DNA from: a bacterium
GTDB lineage: Bacteria; Myxococcota; UBA727; JAUIJE01
NCBI GenBank assembly: GCA_030431455.1
Contig: JAUIJE010000008.1
Span: 186,001-250,000, forward strand
DNA: 64,000 nucleotides
Direction of reading: 5' to 3'
Of the stretch, positions 33,870 through 43,145 are shown piece after piece. The notes under the pieces were generated by a model. That model was not told where the DNA came from. It made no database searches and worked only from the letters and a program-made list of their open reading frames with translations. Each line of letters opens with the position of its first letter. The stretch's first letter is position 1. A program made the translations under genes and the position numbers.

Positions 33870-35309
33870 CTACTCGACGACGCGCAGCAAGCCCATCATC
33901 CCGCCCTCCTCATGTTCGAGGACGTGGCAGTGGTAGAGCCACTCGCCCGGGTTGTCGGCGCGGAGGGCCACCCGCACGGTCTCCCCGGGAAACACCTCCA
34001 CGGTGTCCTGCAGGGCGACGCGATCGATGTCCGTCAGCCGCTCGCCGCTTGGCGTGCCACCGCCATGCATGCCTCCCATGCCCCCCATCCCCATGCTCAT
34101 CGCGGCACCCAATCGCAGCGGCACGACCGGCGCTTGTTCCGACGCCGGCTCGAGCGCCAGCCTCGCCGGTTGAGCCGCAGGCGCGGCTTCGTTGAAGGCC
34201 ACGGTCGCGAGCGTCACGCCCCCCTCCACCGAGGGGACGCTACTCGCCCCCGATGACGTTCGCCCCAGGACGCGGAAGAAGTGGCCGTGGATGTGCAATG
34301 GATGCGAGAGCATGGTCTCGTTGCTGACGTCGAGCACAAGCAGCTCCCCCGTGGGGACCTCGAGCGGAGGCACGTCCGGCCATTGGGCACCGTTGACGGT
34401 CCAACCTCGTGCGCCGCCGCCCCCCATCATGGTTCCGCGCGAGAGCGGGCTGACGATCAACTCGGCTTCAGGGACGTCGCCGTCCACCGGCAGCAGCTCG
34501 ACTTCGAAGCGCTCCCCGGGTGCGATCCTCAGCCGCTCGAGCACGACCGGATCATCGACCGCCGGGCCATCCTTCGCGACGACGCGAAACGAGTGGCCGC
34601 TCAGCCCTACCGCGAAGGGTGTCGCGTTGCTCCCGTTGAGCAGGTGCAGGCGCGGCGATGACTCGCCGACAGCCAGCGCGGCCTGCGGCCGGCTGTTGAT
34701 CGTGAGCAAGTTGCCGGTGCGACCCTCTACGTCCTCGCGCGCGGTGGGCGGGACGAGCTGGTTGTCGTCATCAAGAGACCAGTCGTCGATCAACGCGATG
34801 GGCACATCCGCCGCGCCCGCCGGCTCGACGAGGAACGCCCCGTACAGGCCGCGGTCCACTTGATGGTGCGTGTTGACGTGCGGGTGGTACCAGAAGAGCC
34901 CGGCATCGGGCACGTCGAGGTCGTAGACGAAGGTCTCGCCCGGCGCCACCGGCCGCATCACCGCGGGGGTGCCGTCCATCGCATTGCTGACCCGTAGCCC
35001 ATGCCAGTGAAGCGTCGTCGCCTCGGGCAGCTCATTGGTGAAACGGACACGGATCCTCGTCCCTGGCTCCGCGTGGATCGTCGGCCCGGGGACGCGCCCG
35101 TTGAAGGCCCACACCTCCGTAGGCGGACCGTCATCACGGAGCTGCAGGAGCGCGGGCGCGGCGACGAGCTCCACTTCGCTCGCAGGAGGCTCCTCGATCG
35201 AGGCCGGCGCGACCGGCAGGTCGACGTCCACACGAACATCGCCGGTCTCGCAAGCGCCGGTGGCCAGCACGAGAACGATCGCCGATGCGGTGAGGGTGTG
35301 CTGGCTCAT
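33870..35309 (-). CDS. Multicopper oxidase, lipoprotein (third copy)
   Basis: 479 residues; LATGAC supports a lipid anchor. Motifs HWHG, HPHVNTHH, HPLHIHGHFFR and HCHVLEHEEGGMM are present, so the copper sites look complete. A Met-rich stretch (MSMGMGGMGGMHGG), about 50 residues before the final motif, recalls the Met-rich copper-binding segment of CueO. The gene overlaps the ABC-YHS gene (ATGA) and is the last of a four-gene operon with two permeases. That pairing suggests the transporter serves this oxidase, either by moving metal or a lipoprotein. Confidence 0.88.
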   Translation of the reverse strand: MSQHTLTASAIVLVLATGACETGDVRVDVDLPVAPASIEEPPASEVELVAAPALLQLRDDGPPTEVWAFNGRVPGPTIHAEPGTRIRVRFTNELPEATTLHWHGLRVSNAMDGTPAVMRPVAPGETFVYDLDVPDAGLFWYHPHVNTHHQVDRGLYGAFLVEPAGAADVPIALIDDWSLDDDNQLVPPTAREDVEGRTGNLLTINSRPQAALAVGESSPRLHLLNGSNATPFAVGLSGHSFRVVAKDGPAVDDPVVLERLRIAPGERFEVELLPVDGDVPEAELIVSPLSRGTMMGGGGARGWTVNGAQWPDVPPLEVPTGELLVLDVSNETMLSHPLHIHGHFFRVLGRTSSGASSVPSVEGGVTLATVAFNEAAPAAQPARLALEPASEQAPVVPLRLGAAMSMGMGGMGGMHGGGTPSGERLTDIDRVALQDTVEVFPGETVRVALRADNPGEWLYHCHVLEHEEGGMMGLLRVVE

Positions 35310-36229
35310 GACGAGGCTCCTTCTGCGCGAGGACGTCCCTCGTCTGCGTCTGATGGATCTAGCGACCCGGGTGCAGCGGACCCAGGGTAGGCACCCGGCT
35401 CCATCTCAAAGCGCTCCCGGCAGCGGCTCGAGCAGAAGACCACCCGAGCATCATCGACGTCCATGGTGATGGTGGCCGTCCACGCGTCGACCCGCATGCC
35501 GCACACGGGGTCGCGCACCCAGTCATGACGCTCGGCCTTGCGGTCGCGCAGCCGCCCGTCCTCCAGCCACAGAATCCTGTCGGCGATCTCCTCGATACGC
35601 GGGTCATGGGTGACGATCAGCGCCGCTCTCCCCTCGTCGCGGACGATGTCGTGCAGCACCATCATCACCTCCTGCCCGCTGTGCGAGTCGAGGTTGCCCG
35701 TGGGCTCGTCGGCGAGGATCAACGGAGGGTCGTTGATGAGCGCGCGCGCGATGGCCACGCGCTGCTTCTCACCACCCGAGAGCGCCCGCGGGCGATGAAG
35801 CAGCCGGTGGCCGAGGCCGAGGCGCTCAAGCAGCTCGGCGGCCTCGGGGAGCGCGGCCCGCAAGCTGCCCCCCGGGACCAGACTCGCCGCGAACGCGACG
35901 TTCTCCACAGCCGACAAGGCTTCGAGCAGGTTGAAGGCCTGAAAGATGAAGCCGATCTTCTGCGCGCGAATCCGGGGCAGCTCGCCTGCGGGCGCGCCGG
36001 CGGCATCGACGCCCCCGACGATGACCTCGCCGGAGGTCGGGCGCAGCAGCGCGCCGAGCATCGACAGCAGCGTCGTCTTTCCCGATCCTGAGGGTCCCGT
36101 GACGAGGACGAGCTCGCCCGGCGCAATACGGACGCTAATGCCGTCGACGGCGCGCGTCGCGGCGTGACCTTCGCCATAGACCTTGACCAGGTCCCTGGCC
36201 TCGAGCAGCGCATCGGCGGTGGACGTCAT
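35306..36229 (-). CDS. MacB/LolD-type ABC ATPase fused to a YHS metal domain
   Basis: 307 residues. The first ~225 are a normal ABC ATPase: Walker A GPSGSGKTT, Q-loop, signature LSGGEKQRVA, Walker B LILADEPTGNLD. The C-terminal ~50 residues are a YHS domain (DPVCGMRVDAWT; FCSSRCRERFEMEPGAYPG) with its Cys pair, a fold found in copper-handling proteins. LolD-type ATPases usually end after the ATPase. It energises the two FtsX-type permeases encoded just upstream. The YHS part may sense or bind cytoplasmic copper and gate the ATPase; this is inference. Confidence 0.85.
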   Translation of the reverse strand: MTSTADALLEARDLVKVYGEGHAATRAVDGISVRIAPGELVLVTGPSGSGKTTLLSMLGALLRPTSGEVIVGGVDAAGAPAGELPRIRAQKIGFIFQAFNLLEALSAVENVAFAASLVPGGSLRAALPEAAELLERLGLGHRLLHRPRALSGGEKQRVAIARALINDPPLILADEPTGNLDSHSGQEVMMVLHDIVRDEGRAALIVTHDPRIEEIADRILWLEDGRLRDRKAERHDWVRDPVCGMRVDAWTATITMDVDDARVVFCSSRCRERFEMEPGAYPGSAAPGSLDPSDADEGRPRAEGASS

Positions 36230-36237
36230 GGAGCCTC

Positions 36238-37356
36238 CTACGATCCAGAGAACGCGGCCGCGGGGTCGGTGCGAGCGACGCGCTGGGCGATGACCACAGA
36301 CGCGACGATCCCGACGACCAACGAGACGAGGAGCAGCCAGCCGGCGGTGGTCGGCACGTAAGTGACGGCGACCTCCGGCACCGCCGTCTCGATGATCGGC
36401 TCGACGATCAGCGCCAGCACCACCGACGCTGCGAAGCCCGCGCTCGCGATGAACAGGGACTGGACCAGCAACGCGCCGTAGAGCGACCGCGACGTCGCGC
36501 CGAGGGCCTTGGCGATCGCCAGCTCACGCGACCGTCGCGCCGCGTGCGTGAACAGGGTGAACGCGATGATGAGGAGCGCGACACCACCGCCGACGCCGCT
36601 CATGAGACGCACCACGTTGACGCCCATCTGCAGGGCGACCTCGCGATCGTTCTCGATGAACACGGTCGACGTCACGGCGTTCACGCCGGGGACCGCGGTG
36701 CGGATCGCCTCGGCCAGTGCCTCCGCGTCGACACCGGGCCGGGCCCGAACCAACACGTAGCTGGCCGCGCCGCTGGCCTCCCGCATCGACTCAAGGTCGG
36801 CATAGGCGACGAAGGCGATGGAGTTGGCCATGGAGAACGTTCCGCGGGACAGGCCGCTCACCCGGAGCTCCCTGCCCAGCACCCGCACCTCGTCACCGAC
36901 GCGCACGCCGGCCTTCTTCGCGAGGCCCTCCGGCAGCACCGCCTCGCCGGCACGGGGCACGGGCGCACCCGCCGCCATCTCCCACGGCCCGCTGTTCGTG
37001 GCCGCAAGCGTGATGCCGACGATGTAGGCGAACCAGAGCGCTCCCCCTTCTGTCTCTATGAAGCTGTTTACATAGAGGATGGGCTCGACCGACTCGACGC
37101 CGGGGACGTCAGCGGTCTGGCCGACGAGGTCGCCGTCGATCAGCGAGCTCGCCATGTGCATGTTGGCGACGCCCTTCTGCATCACCCAAACGTCCGCGTT
37201 CGCCGCTTGCGGGTAGGCGACGATGGTGTCGGAGGCTCCGGCGAACACGCCTTCGAGCAGCAGCACCAGGAGGAGCGCCACGCCAACCCCCGCCGCGGCG
37301 CCGATCAGGGCGCCGCGGTCGACGATCATGCTCTTGATGGCCCACCGAAGCATCAC
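36238..37356 (-). CDS. FtsX/MacB-type ABC permease (second subunit)
   Basis: 372 residues: one N-terminal membrane helix (GALIGAAAGVGVALLLVLL), a MacB-like periplasmic core of about 230 residues (GVEVDAL-type strands such as FAYVDLESM) and three C-terminal helices. This is the topology of mechanotransmission ABC systems, which act on periplasmic substrates rather than pump through a channel. It lies eight bases before the ATPase gene and one base after its partner permease. Confidence 0.85.
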   Translation of the reverse strand: MMLRWAIKSMIVDRGALIGAAAGVGVALLLVLLLEGVFAGASDTIVAYPQAANADVWVMQKGVANMHMASSLIDGDLVGQTADVPGVESVEPILYVNSFIETEGGALWFAYIVGITLAATNSGPWEMAAGAPVPRAGEAVLPEGLAKKAGVRVGDEVRVLGRELRVSGLSRGTFSMANSIAFVAYADLESMREASGAASYVLVRARPGVDAEALAEAIRTAVPGVNAVTSTVFIENDREVALQMGVNVVRLMSGVGGGVALLIIAFTLFTHAARRSRELAIAKALGATSRSLYGALLVQSLFIASAGFAASVVLALIVEPIIETAVPEVAVTYVPTTAGWLLLVSLVVGIVASVVIAQRVARTDPAAAFSGS

Positions 37357-37357
37357 C

Positions 37358-38497
37358 TCACCTCGCGAAGACCTCGGCCGGGTCCAGTTGGCCGATGCGA
37401 TGAGCGGGCATGGCCGCGCCGACCCAGGAGATGAGCAGCGCGCCCGCCGCCGTCCGCAGGAGCGCGCCGGGTACCCACGGCGTCACCAGGTACATCGGCG
37501 ACGCCGCCTCGATGCCGGCCGCGACGGCGGCCGCTGCCGCCGCGCCGACGACGAACGCTACGCTCATGAGCAGGGAGGCTTCGAGACCAAGCGACACGAT
37601 CAGCCGCGGCGTGCTCGCGCCCACCGCCTTCAACGTGCCGAGCTCGCGGGCCCTCGCCAGCACCGACGACGACAAGACGATGACCACCACGAGCAGCGCG
37701 ATGACGTAGGCGACGACCACCAGCAGCTGCATGACGCCGCCCATCATCCGGCGGCCCATCTGCACGTCGTTCGCCGCGATCTCGGCCGGCGCCAGGACGT
37801 CCACGGCGGGGAGCCGTCGCTCAATGCTTGCCCCCACGTCCTCTAGCTGGGCCGCCGGGGCCAGATCGACGAGGTAGAAGCCCACCCCGAGGTTGGCTGG
37901 CGCATCGCCGGTCTCCATCGCCCGTGTGATGGCGATGTCGATCAGGTCTTCAATCCGCACGAACACATAGGGCGTGAACAGCGCCGCCGCCCCCGTGGTG
38001 ATCCCGGCGACGACGAAGCGCTCGCCGGCCAGCTCCACCTCGTCGCCTACGCCGAGTTCATACTTGTCGGCGAGCCCGGCGTCGATGACGACGCGGCGCC
38101 CCGGTTCCGGGGGGCCCCCTTCGACCACCACCGGCGGGCCACCCTTGTCCTCGAACGCGACCACATAGATGGGTGTGCGCTGTCCGTTCGCCTCGTAGAT
38201 GAGAGGGAGGCCGCCGAGCGGATGGACACGCTCCACCCCGGGCGTGGCCTCCAGCTCGGCTCTCGTGCTCTGCGGGAGTGCCGAGGTAGCGGCGGCCAGG
38301 TTGCGGACGCCGGCGCGAAGTACGACCAGATCGGCGCCGACTCGCTCGGGGTAGGCCCGCAGCTGCGCGTACAGCCCCTCCGAAAAGCCCTCGAACACGA
38401 GCACCAACATCACCGCGGCGGCGAGACCGAGGATGCTCAGCAGCGTCCGAGCCGGGTCATCGAGCAGGTTGCGGAGGAGCAGGCGCCACACGGCCAA
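37358..38497 (-). CDS. FtsX/MacB-type ABC permease (first subunit)
   Basis: 379 residues with the same one-plus-three membrane helix layout (TLLSILGLAAAVMLVLVFEG near the N-terminus). The periplasmic core contains LADKYELGVGDEVELAGE, the typical MacB/FtsX strand with Gly-Asp. It heads the four-gene operon ending with the third multicopper oxidase and pairs with the next gene as a heterodimer. Starts at 38497 in a divergent gap with the CopA gene. Confidence 0.85.
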   Translation of the reverse strand: MAVWRLLLRNLLDDPARTLLSILGLAAAVMLVLVFEGFSEGLYAQLRAYPERVGADLVVLRAGVRNLAAATSALPQSTRAELEATPGVERVHPLGGLPLIYEANGQRTPIYVVAFEDKGGPPVVVEGGPPEPGRRVVIDAGLADKYELGVGDEVELAGERFVVAGITTGAAALFTPYVFVRIEDLIDIAITRAMETGDAPANLGVGFYLVDLAPAAQLEDVGASIERRLPAVDVLAPAEIAANDVQMGRRMMGGVMQLLVVVAYVIALLVVVIVLSSSVLARARELGTLKAVGASTPRLIVSLGLEASLLMSVAFVVGAAAAAAVAAGIEAASPMYLVTPWVPGALLRTAAGALLISWVGAAMPAHRIGQLDPAEVFAR

Positions 38498-38775
38498 GCC
38501 TTACGCAATGACCGGGCCATCGGCTCGGGGGCGGGCGCCTCGGCACAGTCCGCACGCCAACCGTGCGAGAACCTACGGGTCATCGGGCACAAATGGGCCA
38601 AAGTGCCCGAGCACCCGGGCGATGCCCCACACCGGCTCGCGCTGCTACGTGTCGGCTATTCCCCAGTCGTCGGCGGCTGCCCGACACCCACCACTTCGGC
38701 AAGAACCGAAAGGCGTGCTGGAACGACCCCAAGTACCGCCAGCCGCTGGGCACGAAGCTTGCGGTGGATGGGGGC
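38498..38775. other. Divergent gap between permease and CopA operons
   Basis: 278 bases with no convincing gene. An open frame continuous with CopA passes through it but its composition is not protein-like upstream of about 38700. It must hold both promoters; I see no clear boxes or dyads. Confidence 0.4.
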
Positions 38776-41085
38776 ATGCTGCACACGGATCACGACCACA
38801 CCGACTGCCACCATGAGGCGCCTCCAGCCGGCCCAAACCAACCGGCGGCATCGAGCGGCCCGTGGACCTGCCCCATGCACCCTGAGGTGCGCCAGGCGGA
38901 CCCGGGGTCCTGCCCCAAGTGCGGCATGGCGCTCGAGCGGGCCACCCCCGCGGTCGCCGCGACGGAGTGGGTGTGCCCGATGCACCCCGAAATCGTCCAG
39001 TCGGAGCCGGGCTCCTGCCCCAAGTGCGGCATGGCGCTTGAGCCTCGAACGCCCGTCGGTGACGAGGAGGAGAACCCCGAGCTCAAGGACTTCACGAGGC
39101 GATTCGTCTTCGCGGCAGTGCTGACCGTCCCGCTCGTCGCCATCGTCATGGGCGACATGCTCCCCGGCCAGCCGGTCTCCTCCGCTCTCCCTCATGGCTG
39201 GCGCAGCTGGATCGAGCTCGTGCTCGCGTTGCCCATCGCGCTGTGGTCAGCGTGGCCGTTCTACGTACGGGCCGTCCAGTCTCTCAAGGGATTCAACCTG
39301 AACATGTTCACGCTGATCGGGCTCGGTGTGTTCGTCGCCTTCACCTACAGCGTCATCGCCACGCTGCTGCCCGGCATCTTCCCCGCGTCGTTCAGGAACG
39401 AAGCCGGCGAGGTCGCCGTCTACTTCGAGGCGGCCGGCACCATCGTGACCCTCATCCTGCTCGGCCAGGTGCTGGAGCTGAAGGCGCGGTCGCAGACGAG
39501 CGCGGCGATCAAGAAGCTCCTGGGCATGCAGGCCAAGACCGCGCGACGCGTGGCCGACGACGGGACGGAAAGCGATGTGCCTCTGGAGGCCGTCGTCGCC
39601 GGTGACCGCCTACGCGTCCGTCCCGGAGAGAAGGTGCCGGTGGACGGCGTCGTGCTCGAGGGCTCCTCGAGCGTCGACGAGTCCATGGTCACAGGCGAGC
39701 CCATCCCCGTGAAGAAGGCCGAAGGCGACGCGGTCGTGGGGTCAACCGTCAACCAGACGGGCGGCTTTGTCATGCGAGCGGAGAAGGTCGGCGCCGACAC
39801 CCTGCTCTCGCGCATCGTGACCATGGTGGCCGAAGCCCAGCGCAGCCGTGCTCCCATCCAGAAGCTGGCCGACGTGGTGTCCGGATACTTCGTCCCCGTC
39901 GTCGTCGCCGTCGCCGTGATCACGTTTGTGGTCTGGGCGGTGTGGGGCCCCGACCCCGCGATGGCGTACGGGCTCATCAACGCGGTCGCTGTGCTCATCA
40001 TCGCTTGTCCCTGCGCGCTCGGGCTCGCTACGCCGATGTCGATCATGGTCGCGACGGGCAAGGGTGCGCAGCTCGGCGTGCTGTTCAAGAACGCCGAGTC
40101 CATCGAGGTGATGCGCAAGGTCGACACCCTCGTCGTCGACAAGACGGGGACCCTCACGGAGGGCCACCCCGAGCTGGTCACCGTAGAGGTGGCCGATGGC
40201 GCCGACGAGGCAGAGCTGCTGGCCGCCGCGGCCGCCATCGAGCGGTCGTCCGAGCACCCACTGGCCGCGGCGATCGTGCGCGGTGCGGAGCAGCGCGGCG
40301 GCCCGACCGGCTCCCTCGACGTCGACGGCTTTCAATCGGTCACCGGCAAGGGCGTGACGGGCGTCGTCAGTGGCAAGCGCATCGGCCTCGGCAACCGCGC
40401 GCTGCTCACCGAGCTCGGGGTGGAGCCTGGGAACCTCGTCGAGCGCGCAGAGGCCCTGCGCGCAGAGGGCCAGACAGTGATGTTCGTCGTGATCGGTGGC
40501 GTCGCCAGCGGGCTGCTCGGCGTGGCTGACCCCATCAAGGCAACAACCCCCGACGCCATCAAGGCGCTTCACGAAGAGGGGCTGCGGGTCGTCATGCTCA
40601 CTGGCGACAGCCGCACGACGGCGGAGGCGGTCGCGAAGAAGCTTGGCATCGACCGGGTCGTCGCCGAGGTCCTGCCCGAACAGAAGAAGGCTGAGGTCGA
40701 GCGACTCCAGGGCGAAGGCGCCATCGTCGCCATGGCGGGCGATGGCGTGAACGACGCGCCCGCCCTCGCGCAGGCACAGGTCGGCATCGCCATGGGCACC
40801 GGCACCGACGTCGCCATGGAGAGCGCCAGCGTTACCCTCGTGAAGGGCGACCTTGGCGGCATCGTGCGAGCGCGCCGGCTGAGTCGCGCCACCATGCGCA
40901 ACATCAAGCAAAACCTCTTCTGGGCGTTCGCCTACAACGCCGCGGGCGTCCCCGTCGCGGCCGGGTTGCTCTATCCGTTCTTCGGCCTGCTGCTGAGCCC
41001 GATGATCGCGGCCGCGGCGATGAGCTTCAGCTCCCTCTCCGTCGTCGGGAACGCGCTCCGCTTGAAGCGCGCGAGGTTGTCATGA
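38776..41085 (+). CDS. copA: Copper-type P1B ATPase with two CPMHP modules
   Basis: 769 residues from ATG at 38776; earlier in-frame starts (such as GTG 38764) cannot be excluded. After a His-rich start ([12 protein letters not shown]) come two heavy-metal-binding modules (CPMHPEV near 30, CPMHPEI near 65) in place of HMA domains. The pump core has eight membrane helices, the CPC ion site (411-413, [10 protein letters not shown]), phosphatase TGE, phosphorylated Asp 455 in DKTGTLT, and [11 protein letters not shown]. It exports Cu(I) or Ag(I) from the cytoplasm. It overlaps the next lipoprotein gene (ATGA) and heads an eight-gene operon. Confidence 0.92.
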   Translation: MLHTDHDHTDCHHEAPPAGPNQPAASSGPWTCPMHPEVRQADPGSCPKCGMALERATPAVAATEWVCPMHPEIVQSEPGSCPKCGMALEPRTPVGDEEENPELKDFTRRFVFAAVLTVPLVAIVMGDMLPGQPVSSALPHGWRSWIELVLALPIALWSAWPFYVRAVQSLKGFNLNMFTLIGLGVFVAFTYSVIATLLPGIFPASFRNEAGEVAVYFEAAGTIVTLILLGQVLELKARSQTSAAIKKLLGMQAKTARRVADDGTESDVPLEAVVAGDRLRVRPGEKVPVDGVVLEGSSSVDESMVTGEPIPVKKAEGDAVVGSTVNQTGGFVMRAEKVGADTLLSRIVTMVAEAQRSRAPIQKLADVVSGYFVPVVVAVAVITFVVWAVWGPDPAMAYGLINAVAVLIIACPCALGLATPMSIMVATGKGAQLGVLFKNAESIEVMRKVDTLVVDKTGTLTEGHPELVTVEVADGADEAELLAAAAAIERSSEHPLAAAIVRGAEQRGGPTGSLDVDGFQSVTGKGVTGVVSGKRIGLGNRALLTELGVEPGNLVERAEALRAEGQTVMFVVIGGVASGLLGVADPIKATTPDAIKALHEEGLRVVMLTGDSRTTAEAVAKKLGIDRVVAEVLPEQKKAEVERLQGEGAIVAMAGDGVNDAPALAQAQVGIAMGTGTDVAMESASVTLVKGDLGGIVRARRLSRATMRNIKQNLFWAFAYNAAGVPVAAGLLYPFFGLLLSPMIAAAAMSFSSLSVVGNALRLKRARLS

Positions 41086-41561
41086 TGGTCAGAAGCGCCC
41101 TGCTGTTCACCGTTGCCGTCGTGGCCGCGCTGGCGTTGACCGCCGGGTGCGAGGACCCCGTGGCCAAGCCCGCGGAGCAGGCCACCGCCACCGGACGGCC
41201 GCACATGATGAAGATGCCGTCAGGGAACGACGACATCTGTCCCATGTACGTGATGAACGCGACAGTTTCTCACGCGGAGGTAAAGGGCGGCGCGGCGATG
41301 ACGTTCACCGCGCCTATCAACATGCTCGACGACCTTCGGCGGCGAGTCTCGGCGATGGCCGACCACTACCGGGCTCACGCGATGAAGGGGCCCGCCCACA
41401 TGGCGGAGATGCCGGAGACCGATGTCATCGTCGAGGAGACGCCCGACGGTGCGCGGATCGTGTTCAAGGCCAAGCGGCCGGAGTCGGTCTCGTCTCTTCG
41501 GACGCATGTGCAGTGGCACGCCGATCGACTGGACAAGGGGACGTGTCAGATGGGCCGTTGA
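41082..41561 (+). CDS. Small lipoprotein of the copper operon, unknown family
   Basis: 159 residues with lipobox TAGC. The mature protein is rich in Met and His ([20 protein letters not shown]), contains one central Cys (ICPMYVM) and one near its end (GTCQM), and a repeated alternation of strand and helix. This looks like a periplasmic metal-binding protein. ATG overlaps the CopA stop. It is probably the acceptor for metal leaving CopA, by position only. Confidence 0.65.
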   Translation: MMVRSALLFTVAVVAALALTAGCEDPVAKPAEQATATGRPHMMKMPSGNDDICPMYVMNATVSHAEVKGGAAMTFTAPINMLDDLRRRVSAMADHYRAHAMKGPAHMAEMPETDVIVEETPDGARIVFKAKRPESVSSLRTHVQWHADRLDKGTCQMGR

Positions 41562-41578
41562 TCAACGGGAGGAACGTC

Positions 41579-41707
41579 ATGGAGATGCACGGTTGGTTCG
41601 ACTCGATGTGGCACGGCTGGTGGTGGGGCGGAGCGCTCCTCGTTCTCGCGGTGGTCATCCCGGTAGCAGTGAGAAGCATGCGGACGAGAAGGGACGGTGA
41701 CCGATGA
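41579..41707 (+). CDS. 42-residue Trp-rich membrane protein
   Basis: ATG at 41579 is preceded by GGAGG at six bases, and the gene overlaps the next one (ATGA). The product has HGWFDSMWHGWWWGG followed by one hydrophobic helix (LLVLAVVIPVAV) and a basic end, so it is a single-pass membrane peptide with Met, His and Trp at the outer edge. Many heavy-metal operons carry short membrane proteins of this shape. Not in standard ORF size range, but context is strong. Confidence 0.6.
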   Translation: MEMHGWFDSMWHGWWWGGALLVLAVVIPVAVRSMRTRRDGDR

Positions 41708-41991
41708 CCGCGACTGCCGGCCTCGCGCGCGCGGCGCACTCGAAGAGCACCTACGTCCTCGGCCTTTGCGTGCTCATCGCTGCGGCGCTCTTTCTGCTCT
41801 GGGAGGAGCATGAGGCGCACATCCTCGGAGCGCTCCCCTACGCCATCCTCTTGCTCTGTCCGTTGATGCATCTGTTCATGCACGGGGGACACCACCATGG
41901 GCACGGGCACCACGAGGAGGGTCAGAATGGTGACACCCACACCAGCGACGGCCCCCGCCGCCACGGCGAGCGCGAGGAGGGAGGACGATGA
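41704..41991 (+). CDS. DUF2933-like small membrane protein with His-rich tail
   Basis: 95 residues with two hydrophobic helices (YVLGLCVLIAAALFLLWEE; LGALPYAILLLCPLMHLFMH) and a tail GGHHHGHGHHEEG. CPLMHLFMHGGH is the usual signature of DUF2933 proteins, which are common in copper and silver resistance operons. Overlaps both neighbours. Probably binds metal at the membrane. Confidence 0.75.
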   Translation: MTATAGLARAAHSKSTYVLGLCVLIAAALFLLWEEHEAHILGALPYAILLLCPLMHLFMHGGHHHGHGHHEEGQNGDTHTSDGPRRHGEREEGGR

Positions 41992-42647
41992 GCCACGACA
42001 CCTCCTCCTACGGCCTCTGGGGCTTGGTCATCCTCAACTCGGCCCTGTTCATCTTCTTTGCGTTCACCTTCTTCAAGCCGCAGACGAAGCGTGACTGGCG
42101 GACGCTCGGGACGTTCTCCGCCTTCGTCCTCGCGCTCTTCGTCGAGATGTACGGCTTTCCGCTGACGATCTATGTCCTCGCAGGCTGGCTCCAGAGCATG
42201 TTCCCCGAAACGGACTTCTTCGCCCACGAGAATGGCCATCTGTGGGCGACCTTCCTCGGGGTGCAGGGCGACGCCCACTTCCACCCGATCCACATCGCCA
42301 GCAACGTGTTCATCGTCGCAGGCTTCATCCTGCTGAGCGCGTCCTGGCGCGTGCTCTACCTCGCCCAGAAGAAGGGCACGCTGGCGACATCGGGTCCCTA
42401 CAGCTGGGTCCGCCACCCGCAGTACATCGCCTTCGTCCTGGTGATGTTCGGGTTCCTGCTGCAGTGGCCCACGCTGCTGACCCTCGCGATGTTCCCCGTG
42501 CTGGTGTTCATGTACGCGCGCCTCTCCCGACGTGAAGAGGCGGACATGGAGGCGCAGTTCGGCGACCAATGGCGCGCCTACGTCGCCAGCACCCCAGCGT
42601 TCATCCCCAAGGTGAGTCGATTCGGTGGGCAACAGGCCCACGCATGA
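41988..42647 (+). CDS. ICMT-like membrane methyltransferase (first copy)
   Basis: 219 residues with about five hydrophobic helices. The C-terminal half has GPYSWVRHPQYIAFVLVMFG and RREEADMEAQFGDQWRAY, the signature of isoprenylcysteine carboxyl methyltransferase and PEMT-like enzymes that methylate lipids or lipidated thiols in the membrane. It overlaps the DUF2933 gene. Two more paralogues occur near the czc genes in this window. Confidence 0.82.
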   Translation: MSHDTSSYGLWGLVILNSALFIFFAFTFFKPQTKRDWRTLGTFSAFVLALFVEMYGFPLTIYVLAGWLQSMFPETDFFAHENGHLWATFLGVQGDAHFHPIHIASNVFIVAGFILLSASWRVLYLAQKKGTLATSGPYSWVRHPQYIAFVLVMFGFLLQWPTLLTLAMFPVLVFMYARLSRREEADMEAQFGDQWRAYVASTPAFIPKVSRFGGQQAHA

Positions 42648-42677
42648 GCGCCGATCCCCAGCGGTAGGAGCAGATAT

Positions 42678-43145
42678 ATGGCCAAGACCGACGTCCTGAT
42701 CCCGATTGCGACCGATGACGACGAAGGTGTCGCGCTCGGTGCGGTTGCCGCCCGCGCAGCGCGACGCCTCGGCGGTCCCGACGCGACGCTCCTCCTGCTC
42801 GCCATCCTCCCGCCCGCACTCCGAGGCGCCGGATGCCATGAGGATGGGTCGACAGCCCGCAACGACGCCTCGATGCAGGGAGCGAAGCATCGGCTCGATG
42901 AGGTTGCCGGCGCACTTCAGGGCGACGGACCGGTGACCACGCACGTGTCGCGCGCAACCGACGCCGCCGACGAGATTCTGCGCGCTGCTGCAGACGTCGA
43001 GGTTGTCGTCATGCCCTCTCACGCGCGCCGAGGCGTCGACCGGTTGCTGCATGGCAGCGTCGCGCAGCGCGTAGCGCGCGAGGCCGATGTTCCTGTGCAC
43101 GTGGTCTACGGCGCAGACAGGGGGCAGCGTGAGCAAACGTCCTGA
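42678..43145 (+). CDS. Universal stress protein
   Basis: 155 residues with the UspA alpha/beta fold: starts TDVLIPIATDDDEG, and carries VVMPSHARRGVDRLLHGSVAQ, close to the ATP-binding GxxGxxxxxxGS motif, then VARE-ADVPVHVV. It ends 17 bases inside the start of the beta-CASP gene. Usp proteins bind ATP or AMP under stress; presence in metal operons is known. Confidence 0.85.
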   Translation: MAKTDVLIPIATDDDEGVALGAVAARAARRLGGPDATLLLLAILPPALRGAGCHEDGSTARNDASMQGAKHRLDEVAGALQGDGPVTTHVSRATDAADEILRAAADVEVVVMPSHARRGVDRLLHGSVAQRVAREADVPVHVVYGADRGQREQTS

